Origin: Clostridia bacterium
Lineage (GTDB): Bacteria > Bacillota > Clostridia > Oscillospirales > CAG-272
NCBI GenBank assembly: GCA_017625275.1
Contig: JAGALI010000013.1
Span: forward strand, 1 to 8,477
DNA: 8,477 bases
Reading direction: 5' to 3'
Shown here: positions 1-6,192 of the stretch, piece by piece
Numbering within the stretch: the first letter of the stretch is position 1
Layout: each line of letters begins with the position of its first letter
Notes under the pieces: generated by a model
What the model saw: the letters and a program-made list of their open reading frames with translations, nothing else
Told to the model about the DNA's origin: nothing
Databases searched by the model: none
Translations under genes and position numbers: made by a program

Positions 1-2
1 TA

Positions 3-494
3 CCAGAGATGCTTGGTGAGGGCTATGAGGTTTGGCAGCCTGAGGACAATTGTCGATTTGTTAAATACACCCTACGTGGGCTTTTCGACTGGGGCGAGGG
101 CATCAAGGGTGCTGATGTTATTCACTGGAATAATGGTCTTTGGGATTGCACGGAGATTTTTGATGATGGGCTTTTCACAAGTGAAAGCGAATATGTAGAA
201 AATATGGTAAGGGTAGCCAAATTGCTACTTAAAATTACGCCGAATGTAATTTTTGCAACGACTACTCCTGTTTGGGACGAGTTTGAGTGGACTCACAATG
301 ATAAAATCGAGAGATTTAATGAGATAATTATACCAAGGCTCAAGGAGCTTGGGGTTAGGATTAACGATTTACACTCGGCTGTTAATAAGAATGTACACAA
401 ATACATTAAGGAATGTGATAAAATTCACCTCTCTGACGAGGGCATTGACCTTTGTGCCAAGCTGGTTGTCGATGCTATTAAGAGCTTTGAATAA
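3..494 (+). CDS. SGNH/GDSL-type hydrolase, 3' part (5' end outside window)
   Basis: The frame is open from the left edge (Pro-Glu precede the Met at 9), so the ATG at 9 is probably internal and the true start lies upstream. About 163 residues are visible. Two SGNH blocks can be seen: IHWNNGLWD, which fits block III with its conserved Asn, and near the C-terminus CDKIHLSDEG, which fits the block V Asp-x-x-His pair of the catalytic triad. The block I GDS serine would lie roughly 20-30 residues before the window, in line with small SGNH esterases of about 190-200 residues. Such enzymes remove acyl or acetyl groups from carbohydrates or lipids; the substrate cannot be read here. No signal peptide can be judged because the N-terminus is missing. 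The gene ends 5 nt before a hairpin terminator and converges with ssrA. The family call is fairly safe, the substrate unknown. Confidence 0.75.
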   Translation, partial: PEMLGEGYEVWQPEDNCRFVKYTLRGLFDWGEGIKGADVIHWNNGLWDCTEIFDDGLFTSESEYVENMVRVAKLLLKITPNVIFATTTPVWDEFEWTHNDKIERFNEIIIPRLKELGVRINDLHSAVNKNVHKYIKECDKIHLSDEGIDLCAKLVVDAIKSFE

Positions 495-499
495 AACGC

Positions 500-526
500 A
501 AAAAGACGGATTAAATCCGTCTTTTT
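500..526. terminator. bidirectional intrinsic terminator between SGNH gene and ssrA
   Basis: A perfect inverted repeat: arm AAAAAGACGGAT, loop TAA, arm ATCCGTCTTTTT. The stem is 12 bp, with an A-tract on the left and a T-tract on the right, so it can work on both strands. On the plus strand it follows the SGNH stop codon by 5 nt. On the minus strand it starts 4 nt after the CCA end of tmRNA, which makes it the likely ssrA terminator. Confidence 0.85.
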
Positions 527-530
527 GTTT

Positions 531-920
531 TGGTGGATCTGGCGGGAGTTGAACCCGCGTCCGAAAATCCGTTGATAAAACCTTCTCCGTGAGCAGTTAA
601 TCTTTTGAAATTCCCTTAGACTAACGCCGATTAACAGGCTTTAGTCCTTGGTAGCACTTTTATGCCTGATTGGTTCAAGTGCGAAACGCCAATTCAGGTT
701 CACCACTAGTTGACGCCTCAGCCAAGGTCGTGGTCGTCCTTGGGGAGACGGGTGGCACATTGGCCACAGCACTGCCACTAATCGCCCAAGGGGCAATTAG
801 TTAGGCAGCCATAGCAACAGTTCTGTTGTCGTTTAATTTTTAATTTAGCCATTATACGGGATTAGCCAGCCCGTCACGCTTATCTTATCTCAAAATCCCC
901 GTCGAAGCCCTTACAGACCC
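531..920 (-). ncRNA. ssrA: tmRNA (transfer-messenger RNA), one-piece
   Basis: tmRNA rescues stalled ribosomes together with SmpB: it is charged with alanine, enters the empty A site and then templates a degradation tag. On the minus strand the 5' end GGGUCUG pairs with CAGAUCC just before the discriminator A and an encoded CCA (531-533). The third pair is G-U, the alanine identity element of AlaRS. Next to the acceptor is a T arm (GCGGG, loop UUCAACU, CCCGC), and the 5' side has the typical GGCUUCGACGGGG stretch. Length is about 390 nt, normal for the family. The reading frame for the tag ends in NDNRTVAMAA and a UAA stop (801-833). A 10-bp helix with one G-U pair follows the stop (778-800), and further stems lie at 722-742 and 752-767, as expected for the pseudoknot region. 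I see no convincing promoter of its own: a weak TTGATT (972-977) with AAAATA (949-954) is possible, but read-through from the smpB promoter is as likely. Confidence 0.95.
801..839 (-). other. tmRNA proteolysis-tag reading frame
   Basis: Inside ssrA the codons AAC GAC AAC AGA ACT and on encode NDNRTVAMAA before UAA. Two more sense codons upstream (AAA TTA, Lys-Leu) are open before an in-frame TAA at 840-842, so the resume codon is AAA, TTA or AAC at 831-839. Tags usually end ALAA or AVAA; here the end is AMAA. The C-terminal Ala-Ala that ClpXP-type proteases recognise is kept. The exact resume codon cannot be fixed by eye. Confidence 0.8.
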
Positions 921-926
921 ATATGG

Positions 927-955
927 CAGACGGACTTGCCGTCTGTTTTATTTTT
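927..955 (+). terminator. terminator-like hairpin just upstream of tmRNA 5' end
   Basis: On the plus strand CAGACGG, loop ACTTG, CCGTCTG (927-945) is followed by TTTTATTTTT (946-955), the form of a rho-independent terminator for rightward transcription. On the minus strand the same hairpin lies between the acyltransferase-like gene and ssrA and ends 6 nt before the mature 5' end. There it has no U-run after it, so it would not stop transcription into ssrA and could be part of the precursor leader. Which role matters is not clear. Confidence 0.5.
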
Positions 956-973
956 GAGCTTTGAAGCTTTAAA

Positions 974-1867
974 TCAATATTCCATTTTGAAAATACCCAA
1001 GCCCTCGCCTGTTCTACCACCGTCAATGAGATATTTCTTTATCGCACGACGAAGTGAGGTGTTTTCAGGGTATTCGTTCAAATCCTTTGGCTGATCCATA
1101 TCAAAAAGACGCCATGCATCATTATATTCGCCCTCTTTATCATCATATTGACCAATTATCTTAAAATCGTCCATAAAGGAGCGAGTATTTGATTTTTCAG
1201 GAATTATGTCTCTATATGCAGGATATAAAAGCCAGCTATAGCAGGTGAACACCATTGGTGCACCATTCAATTTTGGAGCAAAAAACGCCTTTGCCTGTGC
1301 GTATGCATCATCACGGCTTGCCTTATCAAATGGTGTCATGGTTCTTGGAATATGTACACCGATTATCATAGTATCAGGCTTTAGGTCAAATTCCTCATCA
1401 GAATATGTGTTTCCATATTTTGCAAAGTCAAACTGCAATCTACCAAGGGCAAATCTTGTCATATTGAAAAATCCTGGGAACCACCAAGCAACAAAGGAGC
1501 CATACATTTTTTTAACAGCCATGCACTCCCAAAGCTTCCACTTGAGGTCTAGCATGCTATTATACCAGATTTTTTCGTCGATGCCCTCTTTTTTATACAT
1601 TTCCTTGAGATGCTTTGAAAGGCAAACAAACAAAAGAAGTCCTGCGCTATATTTATGAACACCCACGCTCTCTCCTGCCTTCTCTGCCTTTGTCAAAAGC
1701 CAGCCATAGTCGAGATTTATATTTTCCTCATATGCACGAATGCATTCCTCAAATTCCTTTTTTGCATTTTCGTCGTTATAAATAGCTTCAAGGTCGGCAT
1801 AAAGAGCATCAATCGCTTCCTTGTCAAACTCAAGCTCCCTCATTACCTTCAATGCATAATTTCTCAT
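974..1867 (-). CDS. acyltransferase-domain protein with GNAT-like C-terminal domain
   Basis: A 297-residue cytosolic protein without signal peptide or membrane helix. It resembles Bacillota proteins described as an N-acyltransferase N-terminal helical domain joined to a GNAT-like C-terminal domain. Seen here: a helical N-terminal half (to about residue 115), then LGRLQFD (141-147), VHIP (171-174), CYSWLL (209-214) and SNTRSF (226-231). This order of short strand motifs (RLQF, xHIP, C-SWLL, SN-F) recurs in that family. The acyl donor and acceptor are unknown. The start codon lies 2 nt after the smpB stop, with AGAGAGGA inside the smpB 3' end as its ribosome binding site, so translation is probably coupled to smpB. 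ssrA follows 53 nt downstream. The context is suggestive of ribosome rescue but gives no proof of a role in it. The family call is from memory of the motifs and is moderate. Confidence 0.6.
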   Translation of the reverse strand: MRNYALKVMRELEFDKEAIDALYADLEAIYNDENAKKEFEECIRAYEENINLDYGWLLTKAEKAGESVGVHKYSAGLLLFVCLSKHLKEMYKKEGIDEKIWYNSMLDLKWKLWECMAVKKMYGSFVAWWFPGFFNMTRFALGRLQFDFAKYGNTYSDEEFDLKPDTMIIGVHIPRTMTPFDKASRDDAYAQAKAFFAPKLNGAPMVFTCYSWLLYPAYRDIIPEKSNTRSFMDDFKIIGQYDDKEGEYNDAWRLFDMDQPKDLNEYPENTSLRRAIKKYLIDGGRTGEGLGIFKMEY

Positions 1868-1869
1868 AT

Positions 1870-2337
1870 TTAATCCTCTCTTTCTCCCCTTGATGCCCTC
1901 TCCATTGCCCTTTGTGCAGAGCGCTTAGCATCAGTTTCACGCTTATCGTAAAGCTTCTTACCCTTACAAAGACCAAGCTCCACCTTTACGCGTGAGCCTT
2001 TAAAATAAAACGCAAGAGGAATAAGCGAATATCCGTCGCAATTCACACTGCCACTTAGCTTTAAGATTTCCTTTTTATGCATAAGCAGACGCCTTGTACG
2101 CAGTGGGTCCTTATTGAAAATATTGCCCTTCTCATATGGGCTTATGTGGATTCCTAGTGCCAAAAGCTCCCCATCATAAACCTTACAAAAGCTATCCTTA
2201 AGGTTCACTTGACCTTGTCTTATTGATTTAACCTCTGTTCCGAAGAGCTCTATGCCAGCCTCGTACTTTTCAATCACAAAATAATCGTGATAGGCTTTTT
2301 TATTTTGAGCAATTATTTTTATGCCTTTTTCTGTCAT
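1870..2337 (-). CDS. smpB: SsrA-binding protein SmpB
   Basis: SmpB binds the tRNA-like part of tmRNA and carries it into stalled ribosomes, standing in for the missing anticodon arm. The 155-residue product has the usual length. It shows the family marks in order: NKKAYHDYF (12-20), GTEVKSIRQG (33-42), then HISPYEKGN (64-72), DPLRTRRLL (77-85) and the C-terminal GKKLYDKRET (126-135), followed by a basic tail (AKRSAQRAMERASR) that becomes helical in the mRNA channel. The frame is open up to 2385, but I place the start at 2337: GGAGAGG sits 3 nt upstream, and the -10 box of the promoter lies at 2376-2381, so the longer version could not be fully transcribed. It is the first gene of a minus-strand block leading to the acyltransferase-like gene and ssrA. 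Confidence 0.97.
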   Translation of the reverse strand: MTEKGIKIIAQNKKAYHDYFVIEKYEAGIELFGTEVKSIRQGQVNLKDSFCKVYDGELLALGIHISPYEKGNIFNKDPLRTRRLLMHKKEILKLSGSVNCDGYSLIPLAFYFKGSRVKVELGLCKGKKLYDKRETDAKRSAQRAMERASRGERED

Positions 2338-2375
2338 AGTCCTCTCCTTTCCGATAAATCTCTTTTGCATTACAC

Positions 2376-2404
2376 AGTATAACATAAAACTTTTTTGATT
2401 TCAA
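2376..2404 (-). promoter_or_regulatory. promoter of smpB (sigma-A type, extended -10)
   Basis: On the minus strand TTGAAA (2399-2404), a 17-nt spacer and TATACT (2376-2381), with TGT directly before the -10 box. The expected start of transcription is near 2369, giving a leader of about 30 nt that carries the smpB ribosome binding site. Confidence 0.8.
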
Positions 2405-2436
2405 GTAGTTATAACGCAATATTCGCATCGTAATTA

Positions 2437-2465
2437 TTGACATTTTTTTCGCTTTATGTTAAAAT
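2437..2465 (+). promoter_or_regulatory. strong promoter for metal hydrolase/dehydrogenase operon
   Basis: A consensus TTGACA (2437-2442), a 17-nt spacer and TAAAAT (2460-2465), with a TGT extension before the -10 box. It is divergent from the smpB promoter; the two -35 boxes are 32 nt apart. The start codon is only 17 nt past the -10 box, so the leader is very short and barely covers the AGGTG ribosome binding site at 2473-2477. Confidence 0.82.
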
Positions 2466-2482
2466 TTTTTTGAGGTGAGTGT

Positions 2483-2989
2483 ATGGAATATAGGATTATT
2501 TATTCTTCAAGACGCACGCTAGCAATTCAAATAACAAAGGCGTGTGAGGTTGTCGTACGCGCACCAAGAGGCATTTCTCGTGAGAAAATCGATGCTTTTG
2601 TTAAAAAGAGCGAGGCTTGGATTTTAAAGCATCTAGAAATTCAGAAAAGCAGGCGCGAGACAAAGCCTGAGCTTAAGGCTGAGCTTGAGGCGCTTAAGCA
2701 AAGGGCGCTTTTAATTTTACCACAAAGGGTTGAGTATTTTTCAAGACTTATGGGGGTTTCTCCAAGCTCAGTTTCTATAAATCGTGCCAAGACTAGATTC
2801 GGAAGCTGCTCTAGCAAGGGCAGAATAAATTTTTCATGCAGGCTTATGCAATATCCTGACGAGGCTATTGATTATGTAATTATTCATGAGCTTGCGCATC
2901 TTAAGCATCTTAACCATTCAAAGGAATTTTGGGCGTTTGTTGAGAGATTTTGTCCAGACTATAAGGCTCGCAAAGGGCTACTTAAATGA
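2483..2989 (+). CDS. YgjP-like (DUF45) HExxH metal-dependent hydrolase
   Basis: A 168-residue soluble protein of the YgjP/DUF45 family, related to SprT/WLM-type metallopeptidase folds. The zinc site is visible: HELAH (135-139) with the third ligand probably H145 in HSKEFW, typical of the family's HELAHLxxxNHSxxFW pattern. The second family mark, TRFGSCSSKG (104-113), is present just before the catalytic helix. The N-terminal half (to about 90) is the usual beta-rich part (RRTLAIQI, VVVRAPRGIS) followed by a charged helix. The E. coli relative YgjP has been listed as a UTP pyrophosphatase; whether that applies here cannot be judged, and peptidase activity is equally unproven. The start is supported by GAGGTG 5-6 nt upstream. 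It is the first gene of a two-gene operon; the next start is 7 nt after its stop. Confidence 0.88.
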   Translation: MEYRIIYSSRRTLAIQITKACEVVVRAPRGISREKIDAFVKKSEAWILKHLEIQKSRRETKPELKAELEALKQRALLILPQRVEYFSRLMGVSPSSVSINRAKTRFGSCSSKGRINFSCRLMQYPDEAIDYVIIHELAHLKHLNHSKEFWAFVERFCPDYKARKGLLK

Positions 2990-2996
2990 GGTATTT

Positions 2997-3947
2997 ATGA
3001 ACATTGTAATTTTAGACTATGCAACGCTTGGATATGACCTTGATTTATCCGGTGCTGAGCGCTTTGGAAATGTTATAAAATACGAAAAAACTGCACAGCA
3101 TGAGGCCAAAGAGCGCGTGCATGAGGCTGATATTGTAATTGTAAACAAGGTCAAGATGGTACGCGAGGTTTTAGAGGATGCAAAAAATTTGAAGCTAATT
3201 TGTGAGACCGCAACTGGCTTTGACAATATTGACATTGATTACTGTCGTGAAAGAGGGATTTTGGTTGCCAACACTCCTGCTTATTCAAGCGCTTGTGTTG
3301 CGCAGGTCACTGTTTCTATGGTGTGCTCTCTTGCTACTCATTTAAGAGAATATGAGGACAATGTTTCCTCTGGTGAATACACCTCTCTTGGAAATGCAAA
3401 TTGTCTTGTGCCTGTTTATCATGAGCTTGGTGGTAAGACTTGGGGCATTATTGGCTTTGGAAGCATTGGAAGGGCTGTTGCAAGAATTGCCGAGGCGTTT
3501 GATTGTAAAATACTAGTTAACAAGCGTACTCCTGTTGAGGGCTATGAGTGTGTTGACCTTGATACTCTCTTAAGAGAGAGCGACATTATCACTATTCACT
3601 GCCCTTTGAATGAGCAAACAAGAGGAATGCTTGGTGAGCGTGAATTTGACATGATGAAGCGCGACGCAATTGTTGTGAATGTAGCACGTGGCGCTGTTTG
3701 GGACGAGGGTGCTGTCGTTGACGCTGTTTTAAATGGCAAAATTGGTGCAATTGGCTGTGATGTGTTCTCTTGTGAGCCTATACCTAAGGGTCACCCGTTT
3801 ACCAAGCTTTTTGGACTTAAAAATGTATCTCTTACACCTCACATGGCTTGGGGCTCTTATGAATCTAGAACGAGATGCTTTAACACTGTGCTTTCAAATA
3901 TTGATGCTTATTTAAATGGTGAGCCTATTAATATTGTTAGTAAATAG
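2997..3947 (+). CDS. D-2-hydroxyacid dehydrogenase (glycerate dehydrogenase-like)
   Basis: A 316-residue NAD(P)-dependent oxidoreductase that interconverts a 2-oxoacid and a D-2-hydroxyacid, such as hydroxypyruvate and D-glycerate. The dinucleotide site is GFGSIG (153-158). The catalytic residues of the family are all in place: R231 in VNVARGA, E260 in DVFSCEP and H282 in LTPHMAW. The substrate-binding loop TATGFDNID (71-79) is also typical. After the second beta strand the sequence reads ILVNKRT (172-178), without the acidic residue typical of NAD users. The frame is open from 2886, inside the preceding gene, but the start at 2997 is chosen: the family N-terminus begins MNIVILD, and GAGG overlaps the previous stop 5 nt upstream. 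It ends before a strong terminator. The exact substrate is not decided by sequence. Confidence 0.9.
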   Translation: MNIVILDYATLGYDLDLSGAERFGNVIKYEKTAQHEAKERVHEADIVIVNKVKMVREVLEDAKNLKLICETATGFDNIDIDYCRERGILVANTPAYSSACVAQVTVSMVCSLATHLREYEDNVSSGEYTSLGNANCLVPVYHELGGKTWGIIGFGSIGRAVARIAEAFDCKILVNKRTPVEGYECVDLDTLLRESDIITIHCPLNEQTRGMLGEREFDMMKRDAIVVNVARGAVWDEGAVVDAVLNGKIGAIGCDVFSCEPIPKGHPFTKLFGLKNVSLTPHMAWGSYESRTRCFNTVLSNIDAYLNGEPINIVSK

Positions 3948-3998
3948 TGCTTTTGGGGACAAAGCTGAAAATTAACAATAGAATTTTTGACAAAATGC

Positions 3999-4031
3999 AA
4001 AGAGCAAACACAGCCAGTGTTTGCTCTTTTT
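3999..4031. terminator. intrinsic terminator after dehydrogenase gene
   Basis: Hairpin with AGAGCAAACAC, loop AGCCA, GTGTTTGCTCT (11 bp, extendable by two A-T pairs), followed by TTTTT on the plus strand. It lies between two convergent genes. Read on the minus strand it is followed by a weaker T-rich stretch (TTTGCATTTT), so it may also end the operon coming from the right. Confidence 0.88.
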
Positions 4032-4053
4032 ATTCGTGCTATTTTGCAAAAAA

Positions 4054-4815
4054 TCAGAGGATTTTTGAGGGGACGCCGAAGTCTGCTCCACTCTCAATAA
4101 GGTCAAGCTGGGCTTGGATTTTGGATTTTACAAGCTCGGCTAGCTCCTTTTCTCCAAGGTGCTTATAATCCTCGTAAGGAATTGGCTCAAGATAGTGAAT
4201 TTGGGTTGTTACCCATTCCTTTGTGCTTTCTTGGTCCATTGCCTTCCATGAGTCATATATACAAACTGGAACAATTGGAGATTTGGATTTTAGAGAGCAT
4301 CTAAAGCAACCATGCTTAAATTCCTGAAGGTTATTTTTATTGTTATCATATCCACCCTCTGGGAAAATGAGATAGACTCTTCCCTCGTCCTTTACCTCTT
4401 TAGCAATTTCATTGAGTGTACGAAGGGTTGCCAAAAGCTCGTTTTCTACATCTATAGTTTTTGCCTCAACAAGACCACAACACTCTCTTGCCACGATATA
4501 ATCGGCTGTCTCTCTTTTCCAAAGTGCGCGACATGGCTTATCGTAGGATTCGATAATTCCTATTGCGTCGTATTTGCCCTGATGGTTTGAATACATTATA
4601 AAGCCACCCTCAGTAGGCAAATTTTCCATACCATAAACGAGGGAGTGAGTTTTTGCTGCCTTACGCATACGACTCATTATCTCGCGTGCAAATTTCGCCC
4701 TATCCTCACTGGTATATTTATCTGTTCTTTTTATCATTTTTCTCGCCTTGTGCAAATGAGTTATGATAAAAATTATTTCTTTAAATACTGCTCGTTTAAA
4801 GCGTCTTTGTGCCAT
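4054..4815 (-). CDS. PlsC-like 1-acyl-glycerol-3-phosphate acyltransferase family protein
   Basis: A 253-residue acyltransferase of the PlsC/LPLAT superfamily, which moves fatty acyl groups to lysophospholipids or related acceptors at the inner face of the membrane. Motif I is NHQGKYD (77-83), with the catalytic His78 and Asp83 in the HxxxxD spacing. Motif III is FPEGGYD (151-157), a variant of FPEGTRS. Motif IV fits IVPVCIYDSW (181-190). The N-terminus (about 10-22) has one hydrophobic or amphipathic segment that could attach to the membrane; there is no clear signal peptide. Length fits the family (about 230-260). GGAG lies 6 nt before the start, in the 12-nt gap after the ARH-like gene, so it is the last gene of that operon. 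The acceptor is uncertain: a role in phospholipid synthesis is a default guess, and modification of another lipid or glycolipid remains possible. Confidence 0.88.
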   Translation of the reverse strand: MAQRRFKRAVFKEIIFIITHLHKARKMIKRTDKYTSEDRAKFAREIMSRMRKAAKTHSLVYGMENLPTEGGFIMYSNHQGKYDAIGIIESYDKPCRALWKRETADYIVARECCGLVEAKTIDVENELLATLRTLNEIAKEVKDEGRVYLIFPEGGYDNNKNNLQEFKHGCFRCSLKSKSPIVPVCIYDSWKAMDQESTKEWVTTQIHYLEPIPYEDYKHLGEKELAELVKSKIQAQLDLIESGADFGVPSKIL

Positions 4816-4827
4816 TTCTTCTCCTGT

Positions 4828-6183
4828 TTATTTTGCTTCAAATCTGTTCTTTTGCCTTATTATTCTTTCGCAAATGTTACTAATGCTACACTCACCAAAA
4901 TTAGCAAGTGCAGTTTTTATCTTATCATTAAGAGGCTCATACCATCTTTTCTCGATATTGTCAATTCCAACAGCTGCGCCAACAATGCTTCCTACTGTTC
5001 CTGCATTGCAATCGGTGTCAATGCCACACATTGTAGCTATTGTTATGCTCTTGGTATAATCAAGCTCTCCTGCAATAATGCCCAGCGCCACCATTGCCAT
5101 ATTATTAATTGTAGCTTCGCCTGGCAAATAGCCGTATTTATCAAGGATTTTATCGGCTACTATATCCCAGTTTGGTGTTTCCTTGTACCAAGCCCTAACA
5201 AGCGAGATAGCCTCATAGAGTCTTGATTTTTGAGGTATTGATGCAAGTCCTGCGTCAATTATAGTATCAACAGTTGGTTTTTTCGAAAGAGCGCCTGCAA
5301 GCGCACCTGCAACGAACATTCCACCATAAATTCCGTTCTTAGTAAGGCTAAAGGAGGTGTCCTTGTGTGCATATTTGCATGCTTTTTCTATTTGTGATGG
5401 GAAAATATATCCCCAAATGTCTGTTCTTATTTGTCCGTCTATACATTCTCTCCAAGGGTTGATTGTATAAGGGATTTTATCAAGTGGCAATGTGCCACCT
5501 ACAACATGGTGATACGCCACTCTTGAGGCGCACCAGCACCAATGATATGAAAAGTTATCACACCAATGGTTTCCAATGTCTGATTTTGTAAAATCGAGCC
5601 CCTTATTCTCGACGAGCGAAAGTCCTAAGAGGGTATAATGTATATCGTCATCGGACTGAGCAAATTCAACATGTCCCTTGGCGCTATATATACAATCCTC
5701 TCTTAGTGTAAAGTTAAGCTTTTCTGATTTTGCTGGAACAAAGTCGTTCAATGGATAGGCGTCAACGCTTTCAAGATACTCTCTTATAAATTTCTTGGAA
5801 AGTCCCATTTCAAGAGGCTTGCCAAGAATTACAGCTGCACATCTTCCGTAAAATGCACCATAAATTCTGTTTTTATATTCCTCATCTGTAAGTGGCTCAA
5901 GGCTTGGTGCCTTGCCTGCCTGTGCCATTATTTCATCAAAATCATTTGGCTCAACATATGGATATCCCACCCTTAAAGGTGTATCCATTATTTTTACTAA
6001 ATTTTCGTATGGACGCTTCCAAAAATCATCGCCCTCAGGATATTTATCCTGATTTTTAGGATTTGGGCAAAAATTTTCATCATTTTCGTCATCTATTATG
6101 TATTTTTCAACATCATAGCCCTCTTCAAACAGAGTCATATATTCTTCTGCATATAGCTTTTTATAATCTGCGTAGCCTGGCAT
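4828..6183 (-). CDS. ADP-ribosylglycohydrolase (DraG/ARH) family protein
   Basis: A 451-residue protein with an ARH domain from about residue 102 (YKNRIYGAFYGRCAAVILGKPLE, where the all-helical fold starts) to about 445. Metal-site motifs are recognisable: SDDD with IHYT (177-184) stands for the usual TDDT near the start of the domain, and GIDTDCNAGTVGSIVGAA (387-404) for the C-terminal GGDTDT motif. D178, D179, D389 and D391 are the likely metal ligands. Classical family members remove ADP-ribose from proteins. This subgroup, with DTDCN in place of DTDT, is of uncertain substrate and may act on other N- or O-glycosides. The first 100 residues are an acidic, Asn/Asp-rich extension outside the core fold. 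No signal peptide is seen, so it is cytosolic. A GGAG lies 7 nt before the start, overlapping the stop codon of the upstream gene, and the PlsC-like gene follows after 12 nt. Confidence 0.85.
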   Translation of the reverse strand: MPGYADYKKLYAEEYMTLFEEGYDVEKYIIDDENDENFCPNPKNQDKYPEGDDFWKRPYENLVKIMDTPLRVGYPYVEPNDFDEIMAQAGKAPSLEPLTDEEYKNRIYGAFYGRCAAVILGKPLEMGLSKKFIREYLESVDAYPLNDFVPAKSEKLNFTLREDCIYSAKGHVEFAQSDDDIHYTLLGLSLVENKGLDFTKSDIGNHWCDNFSYHWCWCASRVAYHHVVGGTLPLDKIPYTINPWRECIDGQIRTDIWGYIFPSQIEKACKYAHKDTSFSLTKNGIYGGMFVAGALAGALSKKPTVDTIIDAGLASIPQKSRLYEAISLVRAWYKETPNWDIVADKILDKYGYLPGEATINNMAMVALGIIAGELDYTKSITIATMCGIDTDCNAGTVGSIVGAAVGIDNIEKRWYEPLNDKIKTALANFGECSISNICERIIRQKNRFEAK

Positions 6184-6192
6184 AATTTTCTC

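Noticed and set aside
9..11. ATG at 9 as the true start of the SGNH hydrolase
   Set aside because: The frame is open to the left edge and the family's GDS block is missing, so the start is upstream of the window.
531..566. tRNA-like 3' end (T arm plus CCA) seen alone
   Set aside because: There is no D arm or anticodon arm at tRNA distance; the matching 5' acceptor half is 390 nt away, which identifies it as tmRNA.
1245..1873. Plus-strand open frames opposite the acyltransferase-like gene
   Set aside because: No ribosome binding site or domain; they mirror the minus-strand gene, which has clear motifs and coupling to smpB.
2338..2385. Longer SmpB with 16 extra N-terminal residues
   Set aside because: It would overlap the -10 box at 2376-2381 and begin before the expected transcription start; the ATG at 2337 has GGAGAGG upstream and gives the normal length.
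2886..2996. Longer version of the dehydrogenase starting at 2886 inside the metal hydrolase gene
   Set aside because: The extra 37 residues are an out-of-frame reading of the preceding gene; the family N-terminus MNIVILD begins at 2997 with its own GAGG site.
4645..5226. Plus-strand open frame of 193 residues rich in Cys, Ser and Phe
   Set aside because: It is antisense to the PlsC-like and ARH-like genes, has no family motifs or ribosome binding site, and its composition is typical of reverse-strand reading.
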